A stretch of 64,000 nucleotides of DNA from Rhodovulum sp. MB263 (GTDB taxonomy: Bacteria; Pseudomonadota; Alphaproteobacteria; Rhodobacterales; Rhodobacteraceae), in the NCBI RefSeq assembly GCF_002073975.1, contig NZ_CP020384.1:1364001-1428000 (forward strand), in the 5' to 3' direction. How positions within the stretch are numbered: position 1 is the first letter of the stretch; every line of letters starts with the position of its first letter. The position numbers were made by a program, and so were the translations under genes. Below are positions 1 through 8,996 of this stretch, in pieces. The notes under the pieces were generated by a model. It saw only the letters and a list, made by a program, of their open reading frames with translations. It was not told the DNA's origin and searched no databases.

Positions 1-298
1 GCGGCTGGAGGAGATCGCGACCGTCGAGGGCGTCGACGGCATCTTCATCGGCCCGGCCGATCTGTCGGCCAGCATGGGCTATCCGGGCCAGCCCGGGCAT
101 CCCGCCGTGGTCGCGGCCATTGAAGGCGCCATCGGGCGGCTGAAGGCGGTGGGGGTGCCCGCCGGCATCCTGGCGCTCGATCCCGATTTCGCGCGGAATT
201 GCATCGCGCTCGGGACCGGCTTCACCGCGGTCGGGGTCGACATGGTCACATTGCAGCGCGGGATGACGGCGCTGGTCGAGACCTTCGCAGGCGGCTGA
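1..298 (+). CDS. HpcH/HpaI-type aldolase, C-terminal end (partial)
   Basis: The reading frame is open from base 2 at the window edge to a TGA at 296-298, so only the last 98 residues are seen. The motif GIFIGPADLSASMGYPG is the substrate and metal loop typical of class II 2-keto-3-deoxy acid aldolases of the HpcH/HpaI family (4-hydroxy-2-oxoheptanedioate aldolase group), which cleave hydroxy-oxo-dioates to pyruvate plus a semialdehyde. The end of the barrel (GVDMVTLQRGM) also fits. The exact substrate cannot be told. It converges on rpoN with a 45-nt gap and has no visible link to nitrogen fixation. The gap carries three copies of CTGAACAG. Confidence 0.8.
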   Translation, partial: RLEEIATVEGVDGIFIGPADLSASMGYPGQPGHPAVVAAIEGAIGRLKAVGVPAGILALDPDFARNCIALGTGFTAVGVDMVTLQRGMTALVETFAGG

Positions 299-343
299 AC
301 AGGCTGAACAGATCGGGCAGACTGAACAGACCGGGCGGGGGGC

Positions 344-1651
344 TCAGGCGCTGATGCGGGCGATCTGGCGGCGGTCGTAGGAAGACGGGATGCCCAGCAC
401 GTCGCGATACTTGGCGACGGTGCGGCGGGCGAGGGCAAATCCCGCCGCCTTGGCCTCGGCCGCGATCGCCGCATCCGAAAGCGGCCGGGCCGGGTTCTCC
501 TTGGCCACGATATCGCCCACCAAGGCGATCAGCGCATCCTGCGACGGCCCGTCCTCGCCCGATCCGGGGGTGAAGGCGCGGCTGAAGAAGGTCCGCAGCG
601 GCACCGTGCCGCGCGGCGTCTCGATCATCCGGTGCTGCACCGCGCGGCTGACGGTCGAGGCATGCAGGCCCAGCTCCTCGGCCACGTCCTCGGTGCCGAG
701 CGGGTGCAGATGGCGCGGGCCGCGGTCGAGATAATCGCCCTGTCGCCGCACCAGGCAGACCGCGGCCGCCAGCAGGGTGGAATGCCGCCGCTCGACCGCG
801 CGGGCCAGCCATTGCGCGCGCGAGCGGGCCCGGGTGGCATAGGTCCGCGCGGCGGTGTCGCGCCCGGTCTCGGGGGCTTCGGTGACCTTGATCGCGGGCA
901 GGGCCGAGCGGTTCAGCTCGACCGCCCAGGTGCCGTCCTTGCGGATCACCCTCAGATCGGGCGGCAGGATCGGGGGCTCGGTCGCGGCGAAGGCGAGGCC
1001 GGGCTTGGGATCGAGCCCGCGGATCGCGCGCAGCGCATTGCGCACGTCCTGGGGCGTGCCGTCGCAAAGCTCGGCCAGCGCGTCGATCCGGCCCTCGGCG
1101 ACCATTCCGAGATTGTCGAGAATGACCGACAGCTCCCAGGTCAGCATGTCCCTGTCCTCGGCCTGAAGCCGGAGGCAGTCGGCAAGTCCGCGGGCGAAAA
1201 GCCCGGCCGGTTCGAACTGTTGCAGCCGTGCCAGCACCGCCTCGGCCACGCTGATCGGCACCCCGGCCGCGGCGGCGACGGCCTCGGGCGGGCTGCCGAG
1301 CCAGCCGGTCGGCTCCAGCGCCTCGGCGAAGGTCTCGGCCACGCGGGCCAGGCGCGGATCGGGAAAGGCCAGCGCGATCTGGCGCAGGACATGGTCGTAA
1401 AGGCTGGGCTTGTCCGAGGCCAGCGCCGCGACCGCGTCGAAATCGGAGCCTGCGCCGCTGCCCGCAACGCCGCTCGGCACGGCGCGCAACGCCTGCGGCA
1501 CGGATACTTCGAGACAGGGATTCTCCAGCGCCTCCTCGGCCAGATAGGCCGAGAGGTCGACCGCCGTCATCTGCAGGATCCTGAGCGCCGCCTGCATCTT
1601 CGCGGTCATGGCCAGACCCTGGGTCTGGCGCTGGGAAACCATCATCTCCAT
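344..1651 (-). CDS. rpoN: RNA polymerase sigma-54 factor RpoN, nif-linked copy
   Basis: This 435-residue protein has the three sigma-54 parts. Residues 1-50 are the Gln/Leu-rich activator-responsive region I (SQRQTQGLAMTAKMQAAL). A core-binding middle follows, then a helix-turn-helix with LGLHASTVSRAV, and the RpoN box ARRTVAKYR at residues 408-416 that reads the -24 element. Length matches Rhodobacter RpoN proteins. It lies 184 nt downstream of fixX in the same direction, as nifR4/rpoN does in Rhodobacter, so it is probably the copy dedicated to nif promoters. I found no -24/-12 sequence just ahead of it, so it may depend on read-through from the fix operon or on a sigma-70 promoter. Family certain; the dedicated role is inferred from position. 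Confidence 0.95.
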   Translation of the reverse strand: MEMMVSQRQTQGLAMTAKMQAALRILQMTAVDLSAYLAEEALENPCLEVSVPQALRAVPSGVAGSGAGSDFDAVAALASDKPSLYDHVLRQIALAFPDPRLARVAETFAEALEPTGWLGSPPEAVAAAAGVPISVAEAVLARLQQFEPAGLFARGLADCLRLQAEDRDMLTWELSVILDNLGMVAEGRIDALAELCDGTPQDVRNALRAIRGLDPKPGLAFAATEPPILPPDLRVIRKDGTWAVELNRSALPAIKVTEAPETGRDTAARTYATRARSRAQWLARAVERRHSTLLAAAVCLVRRQGDYLDRGPRHLHPLGTEDVAEELGLHASTVSRAVQHRMIETPRGTVPLRTFFSRAFTPGSGEDGPSQDALIALVGDIVAKENPARPLSDAAIAAEAKAAGFALARRTVAKYRDVLGIPSSYDRRQIARISA

Positions 1652-1835
1652 GGTACAACCCTAACACGGAAACGACCGTGTTCCACACTCATAGCGCAGC
1701 ATTCCGGCAGGACCTTTCGTCAGGATCCTGCATCGGGCCCTGCCGCAAAATCCGGTTGCCCGGCTGGCGGAGGGGCCTGTCGCGACCGGGCGCGGGCATC
1801 TGGTCCGTGCCTGTCGCAGACCGCGGTCCGGTGGC

Positions 1836-2147
1836 TCAGCCGAACTTGAAGAGAACCCCGTAACCACCTCTGGGATAAGACCATTCCAGCTCGCCCGTGG
1901 CCTGGCACACGATCCGGCAGGTGCCGCATTCCATGCAACCGTCGGCCGCGACCTCGACCTGGCCCTGCTCGTTGATCGAATAGCAGCCGGCCGGGCAGAT
2001 CTTCGTCAGCGCCTTCAGCTCTTCGCTGTCGCCGCCGGGCTGGTGGTTGATCCTCACATGGGGGCGGCCCTCGTCCACCTGGTAGCGGTTCTGGTAAAGC
2101 CGCTCTTCCATGCGGGGGGATTTGGTGCCGTTCATCTTGTCCGTCAT
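1836..2147 (-). CDS. fixX: Ferredoxin-like protein FixX
   Basis: FixX (103 aa) is the small iron-sulfur subunit of the FixABCX complex, which bifurcates electrons from NADH to quinone and to the low-potential donor of nitrogenase. Cysteines at 51, 55, 71, 74, 77 and 81 include the run [11 protein letters not shown], as in ferredoxin-like ETF:quinone oxidoreductase C-termini. Its start overlaps the fixC stop by four bases (ATGA), so translation is probably coupled. It is the last gene of the iscA-to-fixX run. The ORF ends in GVLFKFG, typical of FixX. Confidence 0.93.
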   Translation of the reverse strand: MTDKMNGTKSPRMEERLYQNRYQVDEGRPHVRINHQPGGDSEELKALTKICPAGCYSINEQGQVEVAADGCMECGTCRIVCQATGELEWSYPRGGYGVLFKFG

Positions 2148-3454
2148 CTCCAGGCCCTCGCCACTTTGAGCATGTCAAAGGCAACATTCAGCCAGTTGCC
2201 GCGGGATGTCTTGAGACCCTTGAGGATCTCGGCTTCCTTGGCCCGCTTGTCGCGCCCGTCGACCCGCAGGAAGGCGTTCATCGACCGGTTGAGGATCGCG
2301 GGGTAGGTGGTGAAGAGCTGCCGGTTCTTCTCGAGCAGCCCGGGGATCTTGCGGTATTTCTTCAGGTCCTTGATCACGAAGCTCTGCTCGAGCGCGTCGC
2401 GGTAGAGCTTTAGGTTCTCCTCGCTGGCGGGCAACCCCCGGGCCTTGAGCGCAGCGAGGCTTTCGCCCGCAAGACGACCCGAGGTCATGGCGAGGTTCGA
2501 GCCCTCGCGGTGGACCGCGTTCAGGAACTGGCCCGCATCGCCCACGATCAGCCAGCCATCGCCGGTCAGACGCGGGATCGCGTCATAGCCGCCCTCGGGG
2601 ATCAGGTGGGCGACATATTCCTTCATCTCGGCCCCCTTCAGCAGCGGCCTGACCGAGGGATGGCTCTTGAACCGGTCGAGCAGCTCGTAGGGCGGGATCT
2701 TCTCGCGGGCGAAATCGGCGACCAGACAGCCGACGCCGATCGAGATCGATTCCTTGTTGGTGTAAAGGAAGCCGGTGCCGACCATGCCCGACGAGACCGA
2801 GCCCAGCACCTCGATCACCACGCCCTCGTCCTCGTCGGCGAGGTTGAAGCGTTCGCGGATGGTCTCCTCGGGCAGGAAATGGGTTTCCTTGACCGCCAGC
2901 GCCACATGCTGGGGCTTCAGCTCGGGGCGCAGGCCCGAGCGCTGGCCGACAAGCCCGTTCACGCCCTCGCCCAGCACCACCACATCAGCATAGACCGGGC
3001 CGCCCTCGCGGTCGGTCAGCACGCCGATCACCTTGCCGGCCTCGTTCTTCACCAGCTCGGTCACCGTGGTCTCGGTGATCAGCGTCACGCCCGCATCGCG
3101 CACCTGCTTGGAAAACCACTTGTCGAACTGTGCGCGCAGGATGGTGTAGCGGTTCGGCTTTTCCTCGTTGAAGGTGTCCGAGCGGTGATGGGTGCCGGTA
3201 TGGGAGTTCTCCGACAGCATCCAGAACCGCTGTTCCACCACATGGCGTTCCAAGGGCGCCGTCTCGCGGAAATCGGGGATGATGCGTTCCAGCGCGTCGG
3301 CATAGAGGATCGCGCCCTGCACGTTCTTCGAGCCGGGATATTCGCCCCGGTCGATCTGCAGCACGTTCATTCCCGCCTTGCCCATGGTGTAGGCGGCCGC
3401 GTTGCCGGACGGACCGGCCCCGACGACGATGGCATCGAAATGTTCAGCAGGCAT
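2144..3454 (-). CDS. fixC: FixC, FAD-dependent ETF:quinone oxidoreductase-like subunit
   Basis: FixC (436 aa) belongs to the ETF-ubiquinone oxidoreductase family and works with FixX to pass the high-potential electron to the quinone pool. The N-terminus has the FAD-binding fold ([11 protein letters not shown], about residues 10-20) and a second FAD contact near [14 protein letters not shown]. The sequence is full length and has no membrane helix, as expected for a peripheral membrane flavoprotein. It follows fixB by 12 nt and overlaps fixX by four. Expression should follow the upstream NifA/sigma-54 promoter of the iscA operon. Confidence 0.95.
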   Translation of the reverse strand: MPAEHFDAIVVGAGPSGNAAAYTMGKAGMNVLQIDRGEYPGSKNVQGAILYADALERIIPDFRETAPLERHVVEQRFWMLSENSHTGTHHRSDTFNEEKPNRYTILRAQFDKWFSKQVRDAGVTLITETTVTELVKNEAGKVIGVLTDREGGPVYADVVVLGEGVNGLVGQRSGLRPELKPQHVALAVKETHFLPEETIRERFNLADEDEGVVIEVLGSVSSGMVGTGFLYTNKESISIGVGCLVADFAREKIPPYELLDRFKSHPSVRPLLKGAEMKEYVAHLIPEGGYDAIPRLTGDGWLIVGDAGQFLNAVHREGSNLAMTSGRLAGESLAALKARGLPASEENLKLYRDALEQSFVIKDLKKYRKIPGLLEKNRQLFTTYPAILNRSMNAFLRVDGRDKRAKEAEILKGLKTSRGNWLNVAFDMLKVARAWR

Positions 3455-3466
3455 CGGTCAGTCCTC

Positions 3467-4558
3467 TCAGCTGGCCATCGCACGCGCCGAGAGCCGGCGG
3501 GCGAAGGCATCGGTGAGCGCCGGCAACACGCTCAGCGCGTCGGCCACAACGCCCAGATGGGCGAAATCGAAGATCTTGGCCTCGGGATCGGTGTTGATCG
3601 CGATGATCAGATCCGCCCCCTCGACGCCCACCCGGTGCTGGATCGCGCCCGAGATCCCGGCGGCGATGTAAAGCTTGGGCCGGATGGTGTTGCCGGTCTG
3701 GCCGATCTGGCGTTCGGCAGGCGCCCAGCCCTTCTGCACCAGCGGCCGCGAGACGCCCCATTCGGCGCCCAGCACCTCGGCCAGCCGCTGCACCAGCGCC
3801 AGGTTCTGCGGCTGTTGCAGCCCCATGCCCCCGGCGACCACGATATCGGCATAGGCGAGGTTGGCCTTCTCGACCTGCGAGTCCGAGACGAATTCGAGCA
3901 CCTTGGTGACGATGTCGTCCTCCTTCATCCGGAGCGAGTGCCAGACCATCCGCCCCGAGCGCGAGGTATCGGGTTCGGGCATCGCCATCACCCGCGGCCG
4001 CACCGTCGCCATCTGCGGGCGGTGGTTCAGCGTGTGGATGGTGCACAGGAGCGTGCCGCCGAAGGTCGGCCGGGTTGCGGCCAGCGACTTGTCATCGGCG
4101 ATCTTCAGCTCGGTCGCGTCCGCCGTCAGACCGGTCTGCAGCGTGGTCGCGACCGAGCCCGCCAGATCGCGGCCAAGGGGCGTCGCGCCCAGCAGAAGGA
4201 TCTCGGGCTGGTACTTGTTGACCAGATCCGTCATCGCGAGGGTGAAGGGCTCGTTGCGGTAATCGGCGAGCAGCGGGTCCTCGCAGATGTAGCAGACATC
4301 GGCGCCGTGGTGATAGGCCTGCCGGATCGCCTGCTTGGTGCCCTCGTCGCGCGCGCCCAGAACAACGCCGCATAGATCGACGCCCAGATCGTCCGCGAGC
4401 TTGCGGCCCTCGCCCATCAGCTCCCATGAGACCGGGTGGACCTTGCCGCGCTCGATCTCGACGAAGACCCAGACGTGTTTGTAATCCTTGTATTTCTCGG
4501 CCAGCTGCATCTGCATCGCAGCGCGGCTGCCGGCAGGGGTTTGCGGCGCTTGTGCCAT
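3467..4558 (-). CDS. fixB: FixB, electron-transfer flavoprotein alpha subunit
   Basis: FixB (363 aa) pairs with FixA to form the bifurcating flavoprotein. The C-terminal ETF-alpha FAD domain is clear: [23 protein letters not shown], then [16 protein letters not shown] and [21 protein letters not shown]. An ATG at 4558 and a GTG at 4561 both sit behind an AAGGAG ribosome-binding site; the ATG is used here. It lies 12 nt after fixA and 12 nt before fixC. The family name is firm because the full fixABCX order is present next to nifW and nifV. Confidence 0.95.
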   Translation of the reverse strand: MAQAPQTPAGSRAAMQMQLAEKYKDYKHVWVFVEIERGKVHPVSWELMGEGRKLADDLGVDLCGVVLGARDEGTKQAIRQAYHHGADVCYICEDPLLADYRNEPFTLAMTDLVNKYQPEILLLGATPLGRDLAGSVATTLQTGLTADATELKIADDKSLAATRPTFGGTLLCTIHTLNHRPQMATVRPRVMAMPEPDTSRSGRMVWHSLRMKEDDIVTKVLEFVSDSQVEKANLAYADIVVAGGMGLQQPQNLALVQRLAEVLGAEWGVSRPLVQKGWAPAERQIGQTGNTIRPKLYIAAGISGAIQHRVGVEGADLIIAINTDPEAKIFDFAHLGVVADALSVLPALTDAFARRLSARAMAS

Positions 4559-4570
4559 CACGCTGTCTCC

Positions 4571-5503
4571 TTATGCAGGGGTCTTGGCGGAAAGCTCCGC
4601 CTCGAGTTTCGGGCTTTTCGCGAACAGGACGTCGAGGATCGCATCGCCGATCTGGGCGGGCGCCTTGCCTTCGACGGCGACCATCTCGGCCTTCTCGGCG
4701 CGGGGCTGGGGCGCGAAGACGCGCCGGACCACCGTGGGCGAGCCGCGAAGCCCGCATTTCATCGGGTCCTCGATGCCGGCATCCTCGGCCGACCAGACCG
4801 TCAGCGGCGCGCGGGCGGCGCGCAGCATGTCCTGCAGGCTGCCCCGGCGCAGCTGGTTGGTGTCCTCGAGCATGGTGATCAGGCAGGGCAACTTCGACTG
4901 CAGCACCTGCACCCCGCCCTCGGAGCGGCGACGGACCGTGATCGTGGCCGCCTCGGTTTCCAGCGAGTCGATGGCCGAGACATAGGTCAGCTGGTTCAGC
5001 CCCATCCGCCGGGCGATGCCGGGGCCGACCTGCGCGGTGTCGCCATCGATGGTCTGCTTGCCGGTGAAGACGATGTCGATCGGCCCGTCCTCGGCCAGCT
5101 TGTCCAGCGCCGAGCTCAGCGCGAAGGACGTGGCCAGCGTGTCCGAGCCGGCAAAGCGGCGGTCGGTGATCAGCACCGCCTTGTCGGCGCCCAGCCCCAG
5201 CGCGCGGCGCAGCGCGTCCTCGGCCATGGGCGGGCCCATGGTCAGGACGGTGACCGTGCCGCCGTAATCGTCCCGAAGCCGCATCGCCTCTTCGAGCGCG
5301 AAGAGGTCATAGGGGTTGATGATCGTCGGCACGCCCTGGCGCATGATGGTGTTGGTCACCGGATGGACCCGGATCTGGGCCGAGTCCGGCACCTGCTTGA
5401 TGCAGACGACGATCTTGAGCCCCTTCCTGGCCTCGACGGGCTGTTCGGGCGCGTCGATGGCCTCGGCGGCGGGGAAGTCGGGTTCGGTGAGTTTCTCGCT
5501 CAT
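4571..5503 (-). CDS. fixA: FixA, electron-transfer flavoprotein beta subunit
   Basis: FixA (310 aa) is the ETF-beta-like partner of FixB. Typical stretches are VCIKQVPDSAQIRVHP near residue 31, NPYDLFALEEAMRLRD, and TGKQTIDGDTAQVGPGIA, the AMP/FAD-binding loop. The N-terminus is about 25 residues longer than in many homologs, but the start overlaps the nifW stop by four bases (ATGA), which supports it. The gene opens the fixABCX group inside the longer iscA-nifU-nifV-nifW-fixABCX transcription unit. Confidence 0.94.
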   Translation of the reverse strand: MSEKLTEPDFPAAEAIDAPEQPVEARKGLKIVVCIKQVPDSAQIRVHPVTNTIMRQGVPTIINPYDLFALEEAMRLRDDYGGTVTVLTMGPPMAEDALRRALGLGADKAVLITDRRFAGSDTLATSFALSSALDKLAEDGPIDIVFTGKQTIDGDTAQVGPGIARRMGLNQLTYVSAIDSLETEAATITVRRRSEGGVQVLQSKLPCLITMLEDTNQLRRGSLQDMLRAARAPLTVWSAEDAGIEDPMKCGLRGSPTVVRRVFAPQPRAEKAEMVAVEGKAPAQIGDAILDVLFAKSPKLEAELSAKTPA

Positions 5504-5835
5504 TTGACAGACAGCCGGAGCCCCTCCATCGGCACGACATTGCCGCGCGGTTGCGTGTAGATCTTCAGCGCCTTCTGGGCGCGCGGGGTGGAATTCTCGA
5601 AATCGGCATGGGCCTTTCGCAGCGCTTGCCGGGCGGCGGCGCGCACGGCCGCGTCATCGAGCTGGCTCAGATCGGTTTCGGCCAGGTACTGGCCCATCCG
5701 TTTCATCACATGCAGACGCGCCCGGTTGAGCACCGCCGGATCGAAGGGCAGGTCCAGAAAGGCGAAGAGATCTTCGGCCGAGGACAGGGCATAGAGCTGG
5801 TCGAGCATGCTCGGCCGGGACGCGGGGCGTGTCAT
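5500..5835 (-). CDS. nifW: Nitrogenase-protective protein NifW
   Basis: NifW (111 aa) helps protect or mature the MoFe protein under oxygen. The sequence shows the usual blocks: [17 protein letters not shown] near the start, [11 protein letters not shown] in the middle, and a C-terminal [15 protein letters not shown]. Length matches the family (about 105-115 aa). It overlaps nifV upstream and fixA downstream by four bases each, so the three are probably translationally coupled. The nifV-nifW-fixA order is common in Rhodobacter and rhizobial nif regions. Confidence 0.93.
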   Translation of the reverse strand: MTRPASRPSMLDQLYALSSAEDLFAFLDLPFDPAVLNRARLHVMKRMGQYLAETDLSQLDDAAVRAAARQALRKAHADFENSTPRAQKALKIYTQPRGNVVPMEGLRLSVK

Positions 5836-7037
5836 GTCAGGCTCCGTTCTTGGGGTTCGGTCGGTCCGGGATGGCGCGCAAGCGCCTCGGCCCGGGCGGT
5901 GAGAAGGATCAGATCGGCCGCGGTCGCGGCGCGTTTCTCGCGGTCGGCCCAGTCGCGCAGAAGCGGCAGCACCGCGCGGGCCGAGGCCTCGTCCGAGGGC
6001 AGCCCCGCGGCGGACAGCGCCCGGGTCACGGCCGCGAGCCCCGAATGCTTGCCCAGCACGATCTCGCGGCTGCGGCCGAAGCGGGCCGGGCTGAGTGCCT
6101 GGGCCTCGTAGGTACCGGGATCTTTCAGCAGCCCGTCGACATGGATGCCGCTTTCATGGCTGAAGACATTGGCCCCGACGATGGGCCGGGTCGGCGAGAG
6201 CGGCCGGTTCGAGGCCCGGGCGACGGTCTGCGACAGGGCGCAAAGCCGGTCGAGCGCGACCCCGGTCGGCCTTCCCTGCACGGCCAGGGCCGCCACGACC
6301 TGTTCCAGCGCGGCATTGCCCGCCCGTTCGCCCAGCCCGTTGACGGTGACCGACAGATGGGTCGCGCCGCCGCAATGGGCCGCGAGCGTGTTGGCGGTGG
6401 CGAGCCCCAGATCGTCATGGGCGTGAAATTCCAGCGGCAACGGCCCCGGCGCCAGGATCGAGATCAGCGTATGGGCCGCGAACGGGTCCATCAGCCCCAG
6501 CGTGTCAGCCAGCCGCAACCGGATCGCGCCCGCCTCGGCCGCGACCTCGGCCAGCTGGGCAAGAAAGCCGATATCGGCGCGCGAGGCATCCTCGGCGCCC
6601 ACCGAGACCTCAAATCCCGCCCGCGCGGCCAACCGGACCAGCCGCGAGACCTCTTTCAGCGCCCAGTCGCGGTCGCGCCCGAGCTTGCCCGCCAGCTGGC
6701 GGTCCGAGGCAGGTACGGTCAGGTGGAGGCGCGACAGCGCGGTCATCGCCGCCAGCTCCAGATCGCTGTCGCGCAACCGGCACCAGGCAACGCCTCGGGC
6801 GCGGGTCAGATGCGCGCCCGCCTCGCGGATCGCCGCGACCTCGGCCATGCCCATGGCGGGCACGCCAAGCTCGATCTCGGCCACACCCGCCTGGTCTAGC
6901 GCGACCGCGATCCCGATCTTCTCGGCGGCCGAGAAGGCCACGCCAGCGGCCTGCTCACCATCCCGAAGCGTGGTGTCGCAGATCTGCGCCGGAGGCGGGG
7001 CAGGGGTGAAGTTCTCGAAGACATAGGGAGCAGTCAT
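5832..7037 (-). CDS. nifV: Homocitrate synthase NifV
   Basis: NifV (401 aa) condenses acetyl-CoA with 2-oxoglutarate to give homocitrate, the organic ligand of FeMo-co. The DRE-TIM barrel metal motif [10 protein letters not shown] lies at residues 20-29, [13 protein letters not shown] supplies the second set of metal ligands, and [19 protein letters not shown] is the family signature. The start at 7037 gives the usual N-terminus; the frame is open further upstream but overlaps nifU. It follows nifU by 11 nt. nifS, which often sits just before nifV in Rhodobacter, is absent here. A related citramalate synthase (cimA) is elsewhere in the window. Confidence 0.95.
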   Translation of the reverse strand: MTAPYVFENFTPAPPPAQICDTTLRDGEQAAGVAFSAAEKIGIAVALDQAGVAEIELGVPAMGMAEVAAIREAGAHLTRARGVAWCRLRDSDLELAAMTALSRLHLTVPASDRQLAGKLGRDRDWALKEVSRLVRLAARAGFEVSVGAEDASRADIGFLAQLAEVAAEAGAIRLRLADTLGLMDPFAAHTLISILAPGPLPLEFHAHDDLGLATANTLAAHCGGATHLSVTVNGLGERAGNAALEQVVAALAVQGRPTGVALDRLCALSQTVARASNRPLSPTRPIVGANVFSHESGIHVDGLLKDPGTYEAQALSPARFGRSREIVLGKHSGLAAVTRALSAAGLPSDEASARAVLPLLRDWADREKRAATAADLILLTARAEALARHPGPTEPQERSLT

Positions 7038-7048
7038 GGCGGCGGTCC

Positions 7049-7750
7049 TCAGCGGCTGGGGGCGGGAACGACGAAGACCGGCCGGCCGAGTTCCTCGGCC
7101 AGGCGTTTCTGCAGCCCGCCAAGGGTCAGCCCGGCCAGCTGGCAGCCCGAGCAACTGCCCTTCAGATGCACACGGACGCGGGGGCCCAGAATGTCGAGGA
7201 AGGCGACATCGCCGCCATCGGCCCGGAAGCGGGGCCGCATCTCGTCCAGCACCGCCTCGACGCGCGCGCGTTCCTCATCGGCTGACAGGCGCGGGGCGCC
7301 GGTCGTCGTGGGCCGGGCGGGCCTGATCGGGGCAAGGCCCAGCGGCCGGGCGACGCGGATGCCTTGCGCGGCCCGGAAGGCCGGGGGCTGGGCGTAATCC
7401 TTCAGCGCGGCGACAAGGCCCTCGGCTGCGACCACTGCGGCCGAGCGGTCCTCGGCGGGCAGCCCGCCCAAAGCGGCTTCGATGGCATCGGCGTCGAGCC
7501 CGCGGGCCTCGGCGAGGGGCTTGCCGATCACGAGCTCGGTCAGTGCCGAGCCCGCGGCGATTTCGGGCCCGCCGCCGGTCGACTGGAACATCGCGGCGGC
7601 GATACGCCCGGCCTCGATCTTCAGGGTCAGCCGGAAGGCATTGCCGCTACGGACGGCACCGGCCTCGCCCAGCGCATTGGCCGCCTCGAGCGTGCCGCGG
7701 TTGCGCGGGTTCAGGAAATGGTCGGTGAGGATTTCGGAATAGTCCAGCAT
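7049..7750 (-). CDS. nifU: NifU-like protein: degenerate scaffold domain plus Nfu domain
   Basis: This 233-residue protein starts with an IscU-like fold ([17 protein letters not shown]) but lacks the three cluster-holding cysteines. From recalled A. vinelandii NifU, Cys35 aligns with Ser35, Cys62 with Gly60 and Cys106 with Ala104, and the neighbouring Asp is Asn37. The middle [2Fe-2S] domain is absent and replaced by a Pro/Ala linker. The C-terminal Nfu domain is intact, with GSCSGC giving Cys200 and Cys203. It may therefore work as a carrier of [4Fe-4S] clusters rather than as a NifS-fed scaffold. No nifS is present in the window. The gene lies 17 nt after iscA and 11 nt before nifV. Confidence 0.85.
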   Translation of the reverse strand: MLDYSEILTDHFLNPRNRGTLEAANALGEAGAVRSGNAFRLTLKIEAGRIAAAMFQSTGGGPEIAAGSALTELVIGKPLAEARGLDADAIEAALGGLPAEDRSAAVVAAEGLVAALKDYAQPPAFRAAQGIRVARPLGLAPIRPARPTTTGAPRLSADEERARVEAVLDEMRPRFRADGGDVAFLDILGPRVRVHLKGSCSGCQLAGLTLGGLQKRLAEELGRPVFVVPAPSR

Positions 7751-7767
7751 CTCTCTCTCCCGGGGTG

Positions 7768-8091
7768 TCAGCAGAAGGACTTGCCGCAACCGCAGCCGCC
7801 CTTGGCATTGGGGTTGTCGAAGACGAAGCCCGAGCCCTCGAGACCGGTGACGAAATCGATGGTGGTGCCGAGCAGATAGCCCTGGCTCTCGGGATCGATC
7901 AGCACCGTGACCCCGCCCTCGGTCTCGACCACCGCATCGGTCGCTTCGCGGGTCAGCTCGAGCGCCATGGCATATTGCAGCCCGGCGCAGCCGCCCGATT
8001 GCACCATCAGGCGCAGCCCCGCGATAGGCTGGCCCGCGCCCTGGATCGCGCTGGCCATGGCGTCTCTGGCGGCTTCGGTGATCTGGATCAT
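7768..8091 (-). CDS. iscA: Nif-associated IscA/HesB-type iron-sulfur carrier
   Basis: This 107-residue A-type carrier has the three conserved cysteines of the IscA/HesB family: one in SGGCAGLQY near residue 36, then the C-terminal CGCGKSFC (Cys100, Cys102, Cys107). Such proteins hand Fe-S clusters or iron to apo-proteins and are often found next to nifU. The start at 8091 gives the standard MIQITEAA N-terminus. It is the first gene of the iscA-nifU-nifV-nifW-fixABCX unit and has its own sigma-54 promoter 39 nt upstream. Confidence 0.92.
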   Translation of the reverse strand: MIQITEAARDAMASAIQGAGQPIAGLRLMVQSGGCAGLQYAMALELTREATDAVVETEGGVTVLIDPESQGYLLGTTIDFVTGLEGSGFVFDNPNAKGGCGCGKSFC

Positions 8092-8129
8092 GGCTGTCTC
8101 CTGTCGGTCTCGGTCCCTGACAGGAGTGA

Positions 8130-8145
8130 AGCAAGGAGCGTGCCA
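8130..8145 (-). promoter_or_regulatory. -24/-12 sigma-54 promoter of the iscA operon
   Basis: On the minus strand 8145 to 8130 reads TGGCACGCTCCTTGCT, an exact fit to the TGGCACG-N4-TTGCW consensus. It lies about 39 nt before the iscA start. I looked for TGT-N10-ACA in the next 120 nt and found no perfect copy, so the NifA contact may be imperfect or more distant. Confidence 0.9.
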
Positions 8146-8358
8146 GGAGCCGTTCACGTTGGTTTCAGGGAGAATTGCGCTCCGGCTCCGACCGGTGTTG
8201 GCTTTGTCGGTGCGCTCTTTGGCGGATTTGCGACATGCCGATCGCGGCCGATTGTCAGAAACAGGAGGGCTCCCGCACCCGGCCTGCGCGGGGCATGCGC
8301 CCCGCTTGTCCGGCCTTGGGCCGGGCCGCGCCCCTGCGGGCCGCGGCCGCTTCGCGGA

Positions 8359-8416
8359 GGGTATTTGCGCCAAGAAGAAGAACCGCGTTCCCTGTTTCTT
8401 CCTGGCGGAAATACCC
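8359..8416. repeat. Inverted pair of the GGGTATTTG-CCAAGAAGAA dispersed repeat
   Basis: The left arm starts with GGGTATTTGCGCCAAGAAGA at 8359 and the right arm (8396-8416) reads, on the opposite strand, GGGTATTTCCGCCAGGAAGA. They match at 18 of 20 positions and can fold into a long hairpin with a roughly 15-nt loop. The same sequence appears once, unpaired, before nifE (12917) and before nifH (52643). Function unknown. Confidence 0.75.
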
Positions 8417-8423
8417 CGGGGGT

Positions 8424-8442
8424 CCGGGGGCAAAGCCCCCGG
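8424..8442. terminator. Candidate terminator after fdxB
   Basis: CCGGGGGC-AAA-GCCCCCGG forms a perfect 8-bp stem with a 3-nt loop, 76 nt past the fdxB stop in the minus direction. There is no clear T run, so termination strength is uncertain. Confidence 0.5.
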
Positions 8443-8517
8443 TGCCGAACAGGTGTCGAGCCGGCCCCGGGAGGCGCGACTCGCCGCGCCGGTCGGAGTG
8501 AAGCTGCGCCGATTTCG

Positions 8518-8811
8518 TCAGGCGGGGGCGTGGGTCTGGCAACCCGAGGGGCAGACCCGGGCGCAGGCGCCGCAGCCGATGCAGTCGTCGCCATCGGCGA
8601 TGACCATGATCCTGCGTTCGATCTCGTCCTCGACCTCCTCGTCGTCGAGATCGACAATCTCATCCTCGTCGGTGACGCCCTTCAGGGTCAGCACGTTGCG
8701 GGCGCAGACCTTGAAGCAGCGGCCGCAGCCGATGCATTTGCCCTGATCAATGCTCATCAGGAATTCGGGGATGTATTCGGTGCCTCCGCGGGTCGTGGCT
8801 GTGATCGTCAT
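8518..8811 (-). CDS. fdxB: Nif-specific 2[4Fe-4S] ferredoxin III (FdxB)
   Basis: FdxB (97 aa) carries two [4Fe-4S] motifs: Cys26-x2-Cys29-x2-Cys32-x3-Cys36, and Cys77-x2-Cys80-x2-Cys83-x3-Cys87 followed by Cys91. They are separated by an acidic insert ([18 protein letters not shown]). This acidic spacer is typical of the nif-specific ferredoxin III family, thought to give electrons for nitrogenase or cofactor assembly. It is the last gene of the nifE-N-X-DUF269 series, with a 185-nt gap before it that shows no convincing promoter on the correct strand. Confidence 0.9.
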   Translation of the reverse strand: MTITATTRGGTEYIPEFLMSIDQGKCIGCGRCFKVCARNVLTLKGVTDEDEIVDLDDEEVEDEIERRIMVIADGDDCIGCGACARVCPSGCQTHAPA

Positions 8812-8996
8812 GGCTGGGATCTCCTTTGCGGCTTTCGGGGCCGCTTTTGTGTGCCTGGCATGCCTTTTTGCGGCCGTCGGCGTCAGCTCGGGGCCGGTTT
8901 CGGGACGGAGGCCCGTTCTGATCCTCCGGGCCCATCGGGGGGCTCATGTCCTGCCTCCTAGGGGGATGTCATCCTCGGGGGAACCGGCGGGACCGG

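Noticed and set aside
1652-1835. Possible sigma-54 promoter directly before rpoN
   Set aside because: Every GG/GC pair I tested had the wrong spacing (14 nt rather than 12).
2510-4375. A 621-codon plus-strand open frame over fixC and fixB
   Set aside because: Antisense shadow; residues lack any family pattern while the minus strand encodes complete FixC and FixB.
8856-8871. Plus-strand TGGCATG-like element before fdxB
   Set aside because: GG and GC are 13 nt apart rather than 12, and the strand points away from fdxB with no gene in that direction.
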